Notes under the pieces: generated by a model
Seen by the model: only the letters and a program-made list of their open reading frames with translations
Told to the model about the DNA's origin: nothing
Databases searched by the model: none
Translations under genes and position numbers: made by a program
From: Psychrobacillus psychrotolerans
GTDB taxonomy: Bacteria; Bacillota; Bacilli; Bacillales_A; Planococcaceae
NCBI RefSeq assembly: GCF_900115805.1
Contig: NZ_FOXU01000009.1
Location: 108,748 to 172,747, forward strand
Direction of reading: 5' to 3'
Length of the DNA: 64,000 bases
Part shown: positions 16,170-24,948 of the stretch, piece after piece
Layout of the letters: the number at the start of each line of letters is the position of its first letter
How positions within the stretch are numbered: position 1 is the stretch's first letter

Positions 16170-16469
16170 ATGTTACAAAATGAAGGTAAACTAGATATTG
16201 GCAGTACATTTAAAGTATTAGATGAAAATAACCAAGAACAAGAAATGAAAGTTGTAGGATATTTGACTGTAGAACAGATGGAATATGTTGCAGTCATTTT
16301 CCTTGAGGATATACAAGAAGATTCTGAAGAAGATATAGGTATTTTCTTTTTCCGGTTAGATGAAGACAAAAACTTTGTCATGATGGAAAGCGACGAAGAG
16401 TTCGAAAATGTATCGGCAGCATATATCAAGCTAGAGAAAAATAACTTTGCTAAAAAGAAAAAAAGATAA
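16170..16469 (+). CDS. DUF1292 protein, diverged copy 2
   Basis: 99 aa, aligning along its whole length with the preceding gene ('FKVLDENNQEQEMKVVGYLT', 'YVAVIFLEDIQED', 'IFFFRLDED', 'SDEEFENVSAAYIKLE') but much diverged, so an old duplication. It ends in a Lys-rich tail (AKKKKR) absent from copy 1. GGAGG is 7 bases before the ATG; a terminator follows. Confidence 0.85.
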   Translation: MLQNEGKLDIGSTFKVLDENNQEQEMKVVGYLTVEQMEYVAVIFLEDIQEDSEEDIGIFFFRLDEDKNFVMMESDEEFENVSAAYIKLEKNNFAKKKKR

Positions 16470-16487
16470 ATACTTATAACTTTAAAG

Positions 16488-16523
16488 CATGATACCTAAC
16501 ACAATAGGTATCATGTTTTTTTA
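16488..16523 (+). terminator. Terminator of DUF1292 copy 2
   Basis: Perfect 10-bp stem CATGATACCT (16488-16497) with AGGTATCATG (16506-16515), then TTTTTTTAT. Confidence 0.9.
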
Positions 16524-16627
16524 TATACATCTTCAGGCGGAGATACAACCGTACTAGGGGCTAATTTTAATATAGTTATAATAAGATAAAATGAATAATA
16601 ATAGTAAAAGATAAGGGGTTAAAACTG

Positions 16628-17377
16628 ATGGATACGTATAGATGGAAAGTTGAAGAGGAACTATTTCTTTGGAAAAGGAAGATGAGGAAACGAACGGGAT
16701 TAATAGGTCGTACGTCTAAGAATGTACAAACAAAGGTTAACGGACTTATTCCTGAAAAGGTCCATCAAGTGATAACGGAAAGTATTAAGAATATGGTAAA
16801 GGTGACGCTTGTTGGGTCAAATATAAAAATGAAAAAAAGGCTTCCACTGGAACTTAACCTTCAGGAGCGAGATGAACTTTTACAGGAAAAACTTACTACG
16901 TTCCGAAAAACTGCTGTAGTAGAAGGAGCAGGGACAGGAGCAGGAGGTATACTCCTTGGACTCGCTGACTTCCCGCTACTATTATCAATTAAGATGAAGT
17001 TTCTCTTTGAAGCAGCGACGGTTTATGGATTCGACACGGATGAATACGAGGAAAGGTTATATATACTGCATATATTCCTTTTAGCTTTTTCTAGTGAGGA
17101 AAAAAGAAAAGAAACGCTAGAAATTATGGAGCACTGGGAGCAACAAAAGAGCTTAGTTGGCGAGATGGATTGGCGAGATTTCCAACAGGAATATCGGGAT
17201 TATATTGATCTAGTGAAAATGCTCCAATTACTCCCTGGAATAGGAGCGATGGTAGGAGCTGTTGCTAACTATAATTTGCTCGATCAACTTGGTGAAACAG
17301 CGATGAATTCATACCGACTTCGTTTATTGTCAAAAAATGGTCTTGAAATAACAAAGGGCATTGACTTTAATAATTAG
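16628..17377 (+). CDS. EcsC-family protein
   Basis: 249 aa resembling the EcsC family: 'VEGAGTGAGGILLGLADFPLLLSIKMKFLFE' is the hydrophobic, glycine-rich core near residue 100, followed by 'YGFDTDEYEERLYILHIF' and 'LLPGIGAMVGAVANYNLLDQLG'. EcsC is named for its place beside the EcsAB ABC transporter in B. subtilis, but its biochemical role is unclear; no ecsAB is nearby. It is probably membrane-associated. The AAGGGG ribosome site fits the ATG. A weak inverted repeat (ATACCAA / TTGGTAT, 17383-17400) before TTTCTC may end its transcript. Confidence 0.8.
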   Translation: MDTYRWKVEEELFLWKRKMRKRTGLIGRTSKNVQTKVNGLIPEKVHQVITESIKNMVKVTLVGSNIKMKKRLPLELNLQERDELLQEKLTTFRKTAVVEGAGTGAGGILLGLADFPLLLSIKMKFLFEAATVYGFDTDEYEERLYILHIFLLAFSSEEKRKETLEIMEHWEQQKSLVGEMDWRDFQQEYRDYIDLVKMLQLLPGIGAMVGAVANYNLLDQLGETAMNSYRLRLLSKNGLEITKGIDFNN

Positions 17378-17457
17378 ATTCCATACCAAATTATTGGTAT
17401 TTTCTCTATCTTGCAATCATAGACTTCAAAGACTGCAAAAGAAGGAGAGATTTTTTT

Positions 17458-19686
17458 ATGAGTTTTAAATATGTTGGTATCATACTAGGCGCTTCTGCAC
17501 TATCAATCGGACTTTTTTCAGCGAACGTCCATGCAACTACTACTCTGAAAGAACAACCCCCTGTACAAATTCAAGCAGCATCAACAGACAATGTTTTTAC
17601 AAAAGAGGATTTGATCAAAAAGTTTCGAGGTCTATTTCCAAAGCAATTCGATTTCTTGAAGAGTTCCGATTTCCAGATGAACGGTGGTTATTATTTTCCT
17701 GGTGACGAGACAATGCGTTATGATCTATACTTCACAAAAACAATCGATGGAAAACAGTTATATGGTAATGTTTCGTTTGTAGGTAAAGATTTACAAATAG
17801 AAAACTTCTCTTATCAACCTGCAACTGTAACAGAAGCGCTTTTTCCAGCTAAAGTTTCTAAAGTGGAAGCGCAAAAGATAGCCGGAGATTTTATGAAAAA
17901 ATATCTAGATGGCGGTGAATATCAATTAGAGACGGATTCTTATGGCTATTATCCAAATCAGATATTAACGGAACCAATACGATATTCATTTTCCTACACT
18001 CGTTTGAAAAACAAAGTTTCTGTTACTGACCAACGAATTGAAGTTTCCATTCTAGGAAACGGTGAAATTGTTGGCTTTTATAGAAATCCAGAAACTAACA
18101 AAGCGTCCACTTTTGATGACGTGAAAAAAGTAAAAGCAAAAGATGGCGTATTAAAAAAGGTAAAAGAAAATATATATGTGGAAAAGCAATATCAAGTAGA
18201 AACAGATTACCAAACTGGTGAACGACATGTACGACTCGTATATCAACCGTCACCAAATTTACTTGGTGTTCATGCTTCTTCTGGAAAATACTTAACTTCC
18301 AAAGGATACTCAGTAGATTTCCCTAAAAAATCTACGATTTCGCTGCTTTCTTCCAAGCAGCTCCCAGCCAACTATAAGAATGGGATCACTATAGAAGAAG
18401 CAAAGAAAATGTCCGAGAAATTACTGAAAATAGATTTGAAAAATGTTAAGTTGAACATCGACTCTATCAGAGAAATGACTAATTATAACGGACAGGAAGT
18501 TATTAGTGTTCAATATATGTATAATTTTCCAAATGGCGGTACTGGAGCAAGTATAGAGATAGACAAACAAACAGGTGAAGTAATCCAGTACTATAATATG
18601 AAGAGCGAGATTTTAGCACAGATGGGTGAGAAGCCAAGTGAAGCGAAGCCTCTTTCCGAAAAACAAGCGCTTGAAAAAGCAGTGGAACATATGAAAAAGT
18701 GGATTCCATCTTACCTTCATAACTATGCAAAACCTACAGAAGTAGCATATATGGATGAAATGCAGGGTAGCTTTATGTTTAATTTCCCGAGAGTTGTAAA
18801 TGGAGTTGTGGTTTCGGGTGATTCTATTAATGTCGGAGTGGCAAAGGATGGTTCACTAAATAATCTTTATGTTAATTATCAAGAGGTGAAGAGCTGGCCA
18901 TCACCAGAAAAAGCAATTTCAGAAAAAGAAGCGAAGGAAATAATAACTAAGGCATTGAGTTTAAGACTTAACTATATGAAATCCAATCAAAAAGAGGGAA
19001 ATAACCACTATGACCTTGTCTACTCTCAATTATTTAATGAGAAATCTTTTAGCACTTTAGACGCTTTAACAGGTGAGTGGCAAGTGCTTAATGGAGAGAA
19101 CAATTCAACTGTTGTTTCCCATCCTTGGGCGCAAGAGGAACTCAATTATTTTATAAATGCAAAAATCCTTGATGTCAAAGATCCAAAACAGTTTGACGGA
19201 GATGCTGCTATTTCCAAGGGAGAAGCGCTAAAAGTAATGATGAAATCACTTACTTATATGTATGACGGCTATTATTATCCTGAGCAGGATAATCAGAAAC
19301 AATCATTTGACAATATCGATCCTAAGCATCCACTATACCAGTCGGTCGAGCGTGCTGTGGATATGGGAATCCTAAAAGCTGATACAAAGAGTTTTGCGAT
19401 AGATGAGCCGGTAAGTAAAGAACAGCTAGCAGTTTGGTATATTCGTGCATTAGGTCTCGAACAGGCTGCCAAAAATTCGACTATTTATAAACTTCCTTTT
19501 ACAGATGCTGATAAAGTACAAAAGGAATTATTAGGTTATGTCGCACTTGCTAATTCATTAGAATTATTGGAGACGGAAAAAGGAGTATTCAATCCTAAAA
19601 AAGAAGTAACCTATGCAGAACTAGTAGTTTCAACAATTCACCTTGCTCACAAGATTTCAGAAAAAGGAAGAACTTTTCTTTATTGA
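17458..19686 (+). CDS. Secreted YcdB/YcdC-like protein with SLH domains
   Basis: 742 aa. A signal peptide ends near residue 26 (NVHA). Two long YcdB/YcdC-type modules follow (about 45-290 and 310-530), each with PepSY/YPEB-like repeats such as 'VTEALFPAKVSKVEAQKIAGDF' and 'KPLSEKQALEKAVEHMKKW'. The last 190 residues hold about three S-layer-homology-like units ('SKGEALKVMMKSL', 'SVERAVDMGIL', 'VTYAELVVSTIHLA'), expected to bind secondary cell-wall polymer. A surface role is inferred; no catalytic motif is visible. GAAGGAGAG precedes the ATG. Confidence 0.8.
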   Translation: MSFKYVGIILGASALSIGLFSANVHATTTLKEQPPVQIQAASTDNVFTKEDLIKKFRGLFPKQFDFLKSSDFQMNGGYYFPGDETMRYDLYFTKTIDGKQLYGNVSFVGKDLQIENFSYQPATVTEALFPAKVSKVEAQKIAGDFMKKYLDGGEYQLETDSYGYYPNQILTEPIRYSFSYTRLKNKVSVTDQRIEVSILGNGEIVGFYRNPETNKASTFDDVKKVKAKDGVLKKVKENIYVEKQYQVETDYQTGERHVRLVYQPSPNLLGVHASSGKYLTSKGYSVDFPKKSTISLLSSKQLPANYKNGITIEEAKKMSEKLLKIDLKNVKLNIDSIREMTNYNGQEVISVQYMYNFPNGGTGASIEIDKQTGEVIQYYNMKSEILAQMGEKPSEAKPLSEKQALEKAVEHMKKWIPSYLHNYAKPTEVAYMDEMQGSFMFNFPRVVNGVVVSGDSINVGVAKDGSLNNLYVNYQEVKSWPSPEKAISEKEAKEIITKALSLRLNYMKSNQKEGNNHYDLVYSQLFNEKSFSTLDALTGEWQVLNGENNSTVVSHPWAQEELNYFINAKILDVKDPKQFDGDAAISKGEALKVMMKSLTYMYDGYYYPEQDNQKQSFDNIDPKHPLYQSVERAVDMGILKADTKSFAIDEPVSKEQLAVWYIRALGLEQAAKNSTIYKLPFTDADKVQKELLGYVALANSLELLETEKGVFNPKKEVTYAELVVSTIHLAHKISEKGRTFLY

Positions 19687-19691
19687 TATTT

Positions 19692-19738
19692 AAGCAATTT
19701 AAACAGCTTTCAATTATTTAAATTTACGTTGCTTTTTG
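19692..19738 (+). terminator. Terminator of the YcdB/SLH gene
   Basis: AAGCAA near the start and TTGCTTTTT near the end enclose A/T-rich complementary runs (TTTAAA / TTTAAATTT). The stem is imperfect but ends in a T-run just after the stop codon. Confidence 0.5.
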
Positions 19739-19780
19739 GATCTCTGGATGATATTATCGGATTATAAATACGCATATTGG

Positions 19781-19866
19781 TCACATGTTACTGAACTTTC
19801 AGGCATGGTGGTAAACTGTGAGGGAATAATACTATTATTCTTTTCCATTACCCCATGCCTTTTTAT
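19781..19866 (+). promoter_or_regulatory. GlcT-type RNA antiterminator (RAT) overlapping a terminator
   Basis: The stretch 19785-19808 (ATGTTACTG...CAGGCATG) resembles the ptsG RAT bound by GlcT in B. subtilis. Its 3' part, AGGCATGG, is also the left arm of a strong terminator: 19801-19814 pairs with 19848-19860 (TTACCCCATGCCT), followed by TTTTAT. The two folds exclude each other, the classic arrangement by which an unphosphorylated BglG-family protein permits read-through. The regulator is encoded two genes downstream. Confidence 0.75.
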
Positions 19867-19943
19867 GTTCTTTTAGGTCTCATGGAGCAATATATTTTAA
19901 TAAGACAATTTCCATAATATCTTTATACAAAGGAGTTCTACTA

Positions 19944-20426
19944 ATGTTTGCTAAATTCATGAAAAAAAATAAAGTACAAGTATTCTCACCACTATCTGGT
20001 CAAGTGATTCCCCTAGAACAAGTTCCAGATCCAGTTTTCAGTCAAAAAATGATGGGTGAGGGAGTAGCAATTATGCCAACAGGAGGAGATGTAGTAGCGC
20101 CGATTGATGGGACAGTTGTATTAATCTCTAAAACAAAGCATGCGATCGGTATTCGGACAAAGGACGATACCGAAGTGCTAATTCACGTTGGTTTGGAAAC
20201 AGTCACACTAAAGGGTGAAGGATTTACTGTATTTGTAAATGAAGGTGATGTAGTTTCTACGGGACAAAAACTAATGACAGTGGATTGGGATTTTATCAAA
20301 GATAAAGTGCCAAGCATTATTACACCAGTAGTAATTACGAATAGTGCAGAAAGAACTGTAGAATATACTGATGCGTCAGCAAGTGTAGCTGGTGACACAT
20401 TGGTAATGTCTGTTTCTTCGAAGTAA
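19944..20426 (+). CDS. PTS EIIA, glucose/GlcNAc class (Crr-like)
   Basis: 160-aa stand-alone EIIA-Glc domain with the family landmarks 'LSGQVIPLEQVPDPVFSQ', 'MMGEGVAI', 'GTVVLISKTKHAIGI' and the phosphorylation site His in EVLIHVGLETV. It takes phosphate from HPr and passes it to an EIIB. As the EIIBC permease downstream carries no EIIA, this is the obvious partner. AAAGGAG lies 9 bases before the ATG. First gene behind the RAT switch. Confidence 0.92.
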   Translation: MFAKFMKKNKVQVFSPLSGQVIPLEQVPDPVFSQKMMGEGVAIMPTGGDVVAPIDGTVVLISKTKHAIGIRTKDDTEVLIHVGLETVTLKGEGFTVFVNEGDVVSTGQKLMTVDWDFIKDKVPSIITPVVITNSAERTVEYTDASASVAGDTLVMSVSSK

Positions 20427-20463
20427 TTCAGGTTGGATAGTATGTGAAGGAGGCTGACTTTCC

Positions 20464-21288
20464 ATTAAAATCACAAAGATACTTAATAATAACGCTGTGA
20501 TTGTTCTACATGATGGACGCGAGAAAATAGCTATTGGCTCGGGTATAGCTTTTCAAAAGAAACGGAATGACATTATCATTGGGTCCAAAATTGAAAAGAT
20601 TTTTGTTATGCAAGAAAATGATAAGCTAGTGCAGCTATTAAGTCGAATTCCAGAAGAACATTTTACTATTTCAGAAGAAATAATTACTTACGCCGAAGCG
20701 TATTTAAATACAAGATTAAATGAGCATATTCATATAGCTTTGACAGACCATATCTCATTTGCTATTGAAAGAGCAAAGGATGGCATTAATTTAAACAATA
20801 GACTGCTTCATGAGATTCGAGTTCTATATAGAGCAGAGTTTGAAATAGGTCTTTGGGCAATTCAGCATATAAATAAAACGTGTCAGGTAGAAATGCCTGT
20901 AGATGAAGCGGCTTACATAGCGCTTCATATTCACACGATGAAAATTCAAGGGGGGGATTTACATCAGACAATAAGACAAACCAATTTAATAAAGGGCATG
21001 GTTTTATCGATTAAAAAGTACTTGAATATTGAAATTGAGGAAGACGATATTTCCTATCATCGGTTAATCACCCATTTACGCTTTGCATTAACACGGTTAA
21101 ATCAATCTGAGCTTCATATGATGGATGAAGAAATGTTAGTGATGATTCAAAAGAAATTCCCGGTTGGTTATAGTTGCGCTAGCCAAATAGCAAAAGAGCT
21201 TAAGGCGGACCATGGAATTGAGTTTCCCGAAGAAGAGTTAGGTTATATTGCACTGCATATTGAACGGTTAAGAAAGCAAGTTTCATAA
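20464..21288 (+). CDS. glcT: BglG/GlcT-family transcription antiterminator, apparent ATT start
   Basis: 274 aa if started at ATT 20464. From there the protein reads MKITKILNNNAVIVLH, matching the obligatory start of the RNA-binding CAT domain (LicT: MKIAKVINNN). The next standard start (GTG 20497) would delete 11 residues of that domain. AAGGAGG (20447-20453) lies 10 bases before the ATT. Two PRD domains follow with their conserved His residues ('LTDHISFAIERA', 'YIALHIHTMKI', 'HRLITHLRFAL', 'YIALHIERL'). PTS phosphorylation of these residues controls dimerisation. It sits between EIIA and EIIBC, so it probably acts on the RAT at 19781. Confidence 0.85.
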   Translation: MKITKILNNNAVIVLHDGREKIAIGSGIAFQKKRNDIIIGSKIEKIFVMQENDKLVQLLSRIPEEHFTISEEIITYAEAYLNTRLNEHIHIALTDHISFAIERAKDGINLNNRLLHEIRVLYRAEFEIGLWAIQHINKTCQVEMPVDEAAYIALHIHTMKIQGGDLHQTIRQTNLIKGMVLSIKKYLNIEIEEDDISYHRLITHLRFALTRLNQSELHMMDEEMLVMIQKKFPVGYSCASQIAKELKADHGIEFPEEELGYIALHIERLRKQVS

Positions 21289-21351
21289 TTCGGCATTATT
21301 TTATACTATTATATTTTTATTAAAAATCAGTTAAAAGGAGATGAATAAATT

Positions 21352-22794
21352 ATGATGAAGTTTTTACAAAATTTGGGGCGTTCGTTAATGCTTCCAGTAG
21401 CTGTTTTACCCGCAGCTGCAATATTAATGGGGATTGGATACTGGATTGACTCGGATGGTTGGGGATCTGGAAATGTATTTGCAGCCTTCATGATAAAAGC
21501 TGGTAGCTCGATTATTGATAATATTCCTATTCTGTTTGCAGTAGGAGTAGCGATAGGGATGTCCAAGGCAAAAGATGGGGCAGCCGCTTTAAGTGGATTA
21601 GTAGCTTTCTTAGTTGTAACTACGATGCTTTCAAGTGGGACTGTTGGTTTATTACAAGGAATCGATGTAGAGAGTGTTGATCCTGCATTTGGAAAGATTA
21701 ATAATGCATTTATAGGTATTCTTTCTGGTATTGTTGCTGCAACAATGTATAATCGCTTCAGTCACGTGAAATTACCTGATTTCTTAGCATTCTTTAGTGG
21801 AAAACGTTTAGTACCTATTATGTCCGCTGTTGCAATGTTAGTTGCTTCTGCAGCACTATTTTATATTTGGCCAATCGTTTTTGGTGGACTAGTTAACTTT
21901 GGTGAAGCAATTAGTAGTCTAGGAGCAGTAGGCGCTGGGCTTTATGGCTTCTTTAACAGACTATTAATACCAACAGGATTGCATCACGCATTAAATGCCG
22001 TGTTTTGGTTTGACACTGTTGGTATAAATGATATCAATAAGTTTTGGAGCAGTGAAGGCGTTAAGGGTGTAACTGGTATGTACCAAGCCGGATTCTTCCC
22101 GATTATGATGTTCGGATTACCAGCAGCAGCTCTTGCAATGTATCACACGGCTAAAACAAAAAGAAAAAAACAAGCAGCTTCTCTTATGCTTGCAGCTGGT
22201 TTTGCGTCATTCTTCACAGGTGTAACTGAGCCACTTGAATTTTCATTCATGTTCTTAGCTCCAGCACTTTATGTAGTTCATGCAGCTTTAACAGGTTTAT
22301 CTTTATTCATCGCAGCATCCTTTAACTGGACAGCAGGCTTTGGATTTAGTGCAGGGTTAGTCGATTATCTTTTAAGTCTTCGAATTCCAATCGCTAATTT
22401 CCCGCTTATGCTATTGCTACAAGGGCTAGTATTTGCAGTTATTTACTATTTCTTATTCCGTTTCTTAATCTTGAAGTTTAACTTAAAAACTCCAGGTAGA
22501 GAAGACGATACAGATGAAAGTGAAGAAACTGTTGTAGTTTCATCTGATGATAAGTTTTCAAATATGGCAGCTAGAATCTATGATGGGCTAGGTGGAGATG
22601 CCAATGTTGCATCTGTAGAACACTGTACAACTCGTTTACGTGTAGAAGTATTAGATATGGATAAAGTCGATCAAAAGAAAATTAAAGATACTGGTGTTCC
22701 AGGTATTAATATAGTAGGTCCGAAAAATATTCAAGTTATTGTTGGAACAAGCGTACAATTTGTTGCAGACGAAATTGAGAAAATACGTAAATAG
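21352..22794 (+). CDS. nagP: PTS GlcNAc-specific EIIBC permease
   Basis: 480 aa. The EIIC membrane domain (about 1-370) begins 'LQNLGRSLMLPVAVLPAAAILMGIGYW' and contains 'GLHHALNAVFWFD' and the substrate motif 'GVTEPLEFSFMFLAP'. After an acidic linker, the EIIB domain (about 400-480) has the phosphorylated Cys425 in EHCTTRLR. The match to NagP/NagE, together with nagA and nagB downstream, assigns N-acetylglucosamine. No EIIA domain is fused. AAAAGGAG precedes tandem ATGs. Function: import with phosphorylation, giving GlcNAc-6-phosphate in the cytoplasm. Confidence 0.92.
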   Translation: MMKFLQNLGRSLMLPVAVLPAAAILMGIGYWIDSDGWGSGNVFAAFMIKAGSSIIDNIPILFAVGVAIGMSKAKDGAAALSGLVAFLVVTTMLSSGTVGLLQGIDVESVDPAFGKINNAFIGILSGIVAATMYNRFSHVKLPDFLAFFSGKRLVPIMSAVAMLVASAALFYIWPIVFGGLVNFGEAISSLGAVGAGLYGFFNRLLIPTGLHHALNAVFWFDTVGINDINKFWSSEGVKGVTGMYQAGFFPIMMFGLPAAALAMYHTAKTKRKKQAASLMLAAGFASFFTGVTEPLEFSFMFLAPALYVVHAALTGLSLFIAASFNWTAGFGFSAGLVDYLLSLRIPIANFPLMLLLQGLVFAVIYYFLFRFLILKFNLKTPGREDDTDESEETVVVSSDDKFSNMAARIYDGLGGDANVASVEHCTTRLRVEVLDMDKVDQKKIKDTGVPGINIVGPKNIQVIVGTSVQFVADEIEKIRK

Positions 22795-22804
22795 TAGATA
22801 ATTG

Positions 22805-22850
22805 AAAAGCTGTTTAATTTGGGTGTCCATATTAAACGGCTTTTTCTTTA
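22805..22850 (+). terminator. Terminator after nagP
   Basis: AAAAGCTGTTTAAT (22805-22818) pairs with ATTAAACGGCTTTT (22831-22844) with one wobble pair, followed by TTCTTT. Confidence 0.88.
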
Positions 22851-22926
22851 TGGTGAAGCAGATTCTATTTATCATTTTGGGATTATTAATCTATACTGTT
22901 ATTAAGCAAACTGCGGAGGTGTAGTA

Positions 22927-24081
22927 ATGAGTAAAACAATTCTAATATCGAACGTGACTATTGTAAATTATGATCGTGAAATTACAGGGGATCTATTTAT
23001 CCGAGATGGTAAGGTAGAGAAAATTGGACAAGCTTTACAAGTGGAGGCAGATATCTTTTTAGATGGAACTGCAAAGAATTGGATAGTTATGCCAGGTTTT
23101 ATCGATATGCATATTCATGGGTCAGCTGGTTTTGACATGATGGATGCTACAGAAGAAGCGCTTAGAGGAATGTCTCGTTCATTAGTAAAAGAAGGTACGA
23201 CTAGCTATTTACCAACTACTATCACTCAACGGGTGGATGCGATTGAAGCAGCGCTTGAAAATGTAAATGGCTTTGTAAATAATGCAGATGAAGCAGAGGT
23301 TTTAGGGATTCATGTAGAGGGACCATATATTTCTACAAAATGGGCTGGAGCACAGCCAATTGAACATATTACCGAGCCATCTATTGAACAGTTTCTAAAG
23401 TGGCAACAACTTAGTGGAAATCGTATTAAACAAGTGACCGTTGCTCCAGAAGTAGTGGGTGGTTTTGAATTTGTACAGACCATGAGTGAGGAAGGCATTA
23501 TCTCTTCAATAGGGCATTCAGATGCTAGTTCAGATGAAGTAGAAAAGGCAGTACGATTGGGAGCTAAGCAAGCTACCCATTTATATAACCAAATGCGTCC
23601 ATTCCATCATCGTGATACAGGTGTAGTCGGTTCAGTTCTGCTAGAGGATCATATGAAAGTGGAAATCATTGTTGATTATATACATAGTCATATGAAGGCA
23701 GTGAATTTAGCATACCGTTTGAAGGGTGCTGAAGGAATTATTTTAATAACTGATGCAATGCGTGCTAAAGGATTAGAGTATGGGGAATACGATCTTGGAG
23801 GACAGACCGTTTATGTCACAGAAAAAGGTGCACATCTGTCTAGTGGCGCATTAGCGGGAAGTATACTGACAATGGACCAGGCTGTTCGTAATATGAAGCA
23901 AACGACGGGTTGTTCCTTGCAAGAACTGGTATCGATGTCCTCTACTAATGCAGCGAAACAATTGAAATTATCCCATAAAGGGTATATTGATGAAGGCTTT
24001 GACGCAGATTTGGTTATATTGGATTTGGAATTGAATGTACAAAAAACAATCTGTCGAGGAAATATAGTATTTGAAAGTTAA
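22927..24081 (+). CDS. nagA: N-acetylglucosamine-6-phosphate deacetylase
   Basis: 384-aa amidohydrolase. Metal-binding landmarks are present: 'PGFIDMHIHGSAGFDMMD' (HxH), Glu in 'GIHVEGPYIS', 'SSIGHSDAS', 'ATHLYNQMRPFHHR' and catalytic Asp in 'LITDAMRAKGL'. It removes acetate from GlcNAc-6-P to give glucosamine-6-P, the step between NagP and NagB. GGAGGTG precedes the ATG. The SIS gene begins 19 bases after its stop. Confidence 0.95.
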   Translation: MSKTILISNVTIVNYDREITGDLFIRDGKVEKIGQALQVEADIFLDGTAKNWIVMPGFIDMHIHGSAGFDMMDATEEALRGMSRSLVKEGTTSYLPTTITQRVDAIEAALENVNGFVNNADEAEVLGIHVEGPYISTKWAGAQPIEHITEPSIEQFLKWQQLSGNRIKQVTVAPEVVGGFEFVQTMSEEGIISSIGHSDASSDEVEKAVRLGAKQATHLYNQMRPFHHRDTGVVGSVLLEDHMKVEIIVDYIHSHMKAVNLAYRLKGAEGIILITDAMRAKGLEYGEYDLGGQTVYVTEKGAHLSSGALAGSILTMDQAVRNMKQTTGCSLQELVSMSSTNAAKQLKLSHKGYIDEGFDADLVILDLELNVQKTICRGNIVFES

Positions 24082-24100
24082 TGAAAATAGAGGTGATCAA

Positions 24101-24820
24101 ATGCAGTCCTATTGGAAGGAAATAAATAGTTTACTGGAGCAGGTTGCAGCACTGGAAAAAGAAAATATAGATAATATTTCTAAGCTAATTGGTGACCGTA
24201 TTAAAAAGGGGGGAATAGTGCAATTATTTGGTTGTGGACATTCTCATCTTTTAGCTCAGGAAGCATATTACCGTGCAGGAGGGTTAGTACCTGTTGCTCC
24301 GATTACCATAGAGCCTTTAATGTTACACAAAGGTGCGTTGACTTCTTCACAGAACGAGAAAGATCCTACGTTCATCGAGCGTAATAATGACCACATAAGC
24401 TTTCAACCGAATGATATTCTAATTGTTATTTCTACTTCTGGTCGCAATCCAGCTCCAATAGATATGGCTTTCTTAGGGAAAAAGGCGGGTATTTTAGTTA
24501 TCTCTCTTCAGTCTTTAAATTATAAGGACCAAGAAGGTCGACACGCGAGCGGGAAGCGCCTAGAAGATGTAGTGGATATCGTTTTAAATACACATATACC
24601 TGTTGGCGATGGACTTCTGAGTAACAAGGGATTGCAATATGGTCCATCTTCTACGGTTGTTGGGGCTGCTCTTCTTAATGCACTTATCTCGCAAATTATC
24701 GAGGAGATAAGTAAGGAATCTGATCAACTACCAGTGTTTAAAAGTGCAAATCTCTCAGATAGCCAATCGCATAATGAAGAGATGATGGAAAAATATAAAA
24801 ATCGAATAGATTTTAACTAA
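24101..24820 (+). CDS. SIS-domain phosphosugar-binding protein
   Basis: 239 aa with a SIS fold: 'VQLFGCGHSHLLAQEAYYRAGG' near residue 45 and 'ILIVISTSGRNPAPIDMAFLGKK' near 110, the serine-rich phosphosugar pocket. Relatives are annotated as sugar isomerase-domain proteins and occur in amino-sugar operons; the exact reaction is unknown. Placed between nagA and nagB, it may handle an amino-sugar phosphate such as a MurNAc or GlcNAc derivative (inference). ATG 24101 with AGAGGTG is preferred to the in-frame ATG at 24080, which overlaps the nagA stop and lacks a site. Confidence 0.82.
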   Translation: MQSYWKEINSLLEQVAALEKENIDNISKLIGDRIKKGGIVQLFGCGHSHLLAQEAYYRAGGLVPVAPITIEPLMLHKGALTSSQNEKDPTFIERNNDHISFQPNDILIVISTSGRNPAPIDMAFLGKKAGILVISLQSLNYKDQEGRHASGKRLEDVVDIVLNTHIPVGDGLLSNKGLQYGPSSTVVGAALLNALISQIIEEISKESDQLPVFKSANLSDSQSHNEEMMEKYKNRIDFN

Positions 24821-24948
24821 AGTATTATTAGTGCTTGTTTGCTCTCGATTTGCATCAAATGACCAAATTGAATATAATGATAATTTTACTAACGTAAAAA
24901 TTTAGCAATTAGTGAGTATGCGCAATTCAGAAAAAGGTGGTTTTCAGT

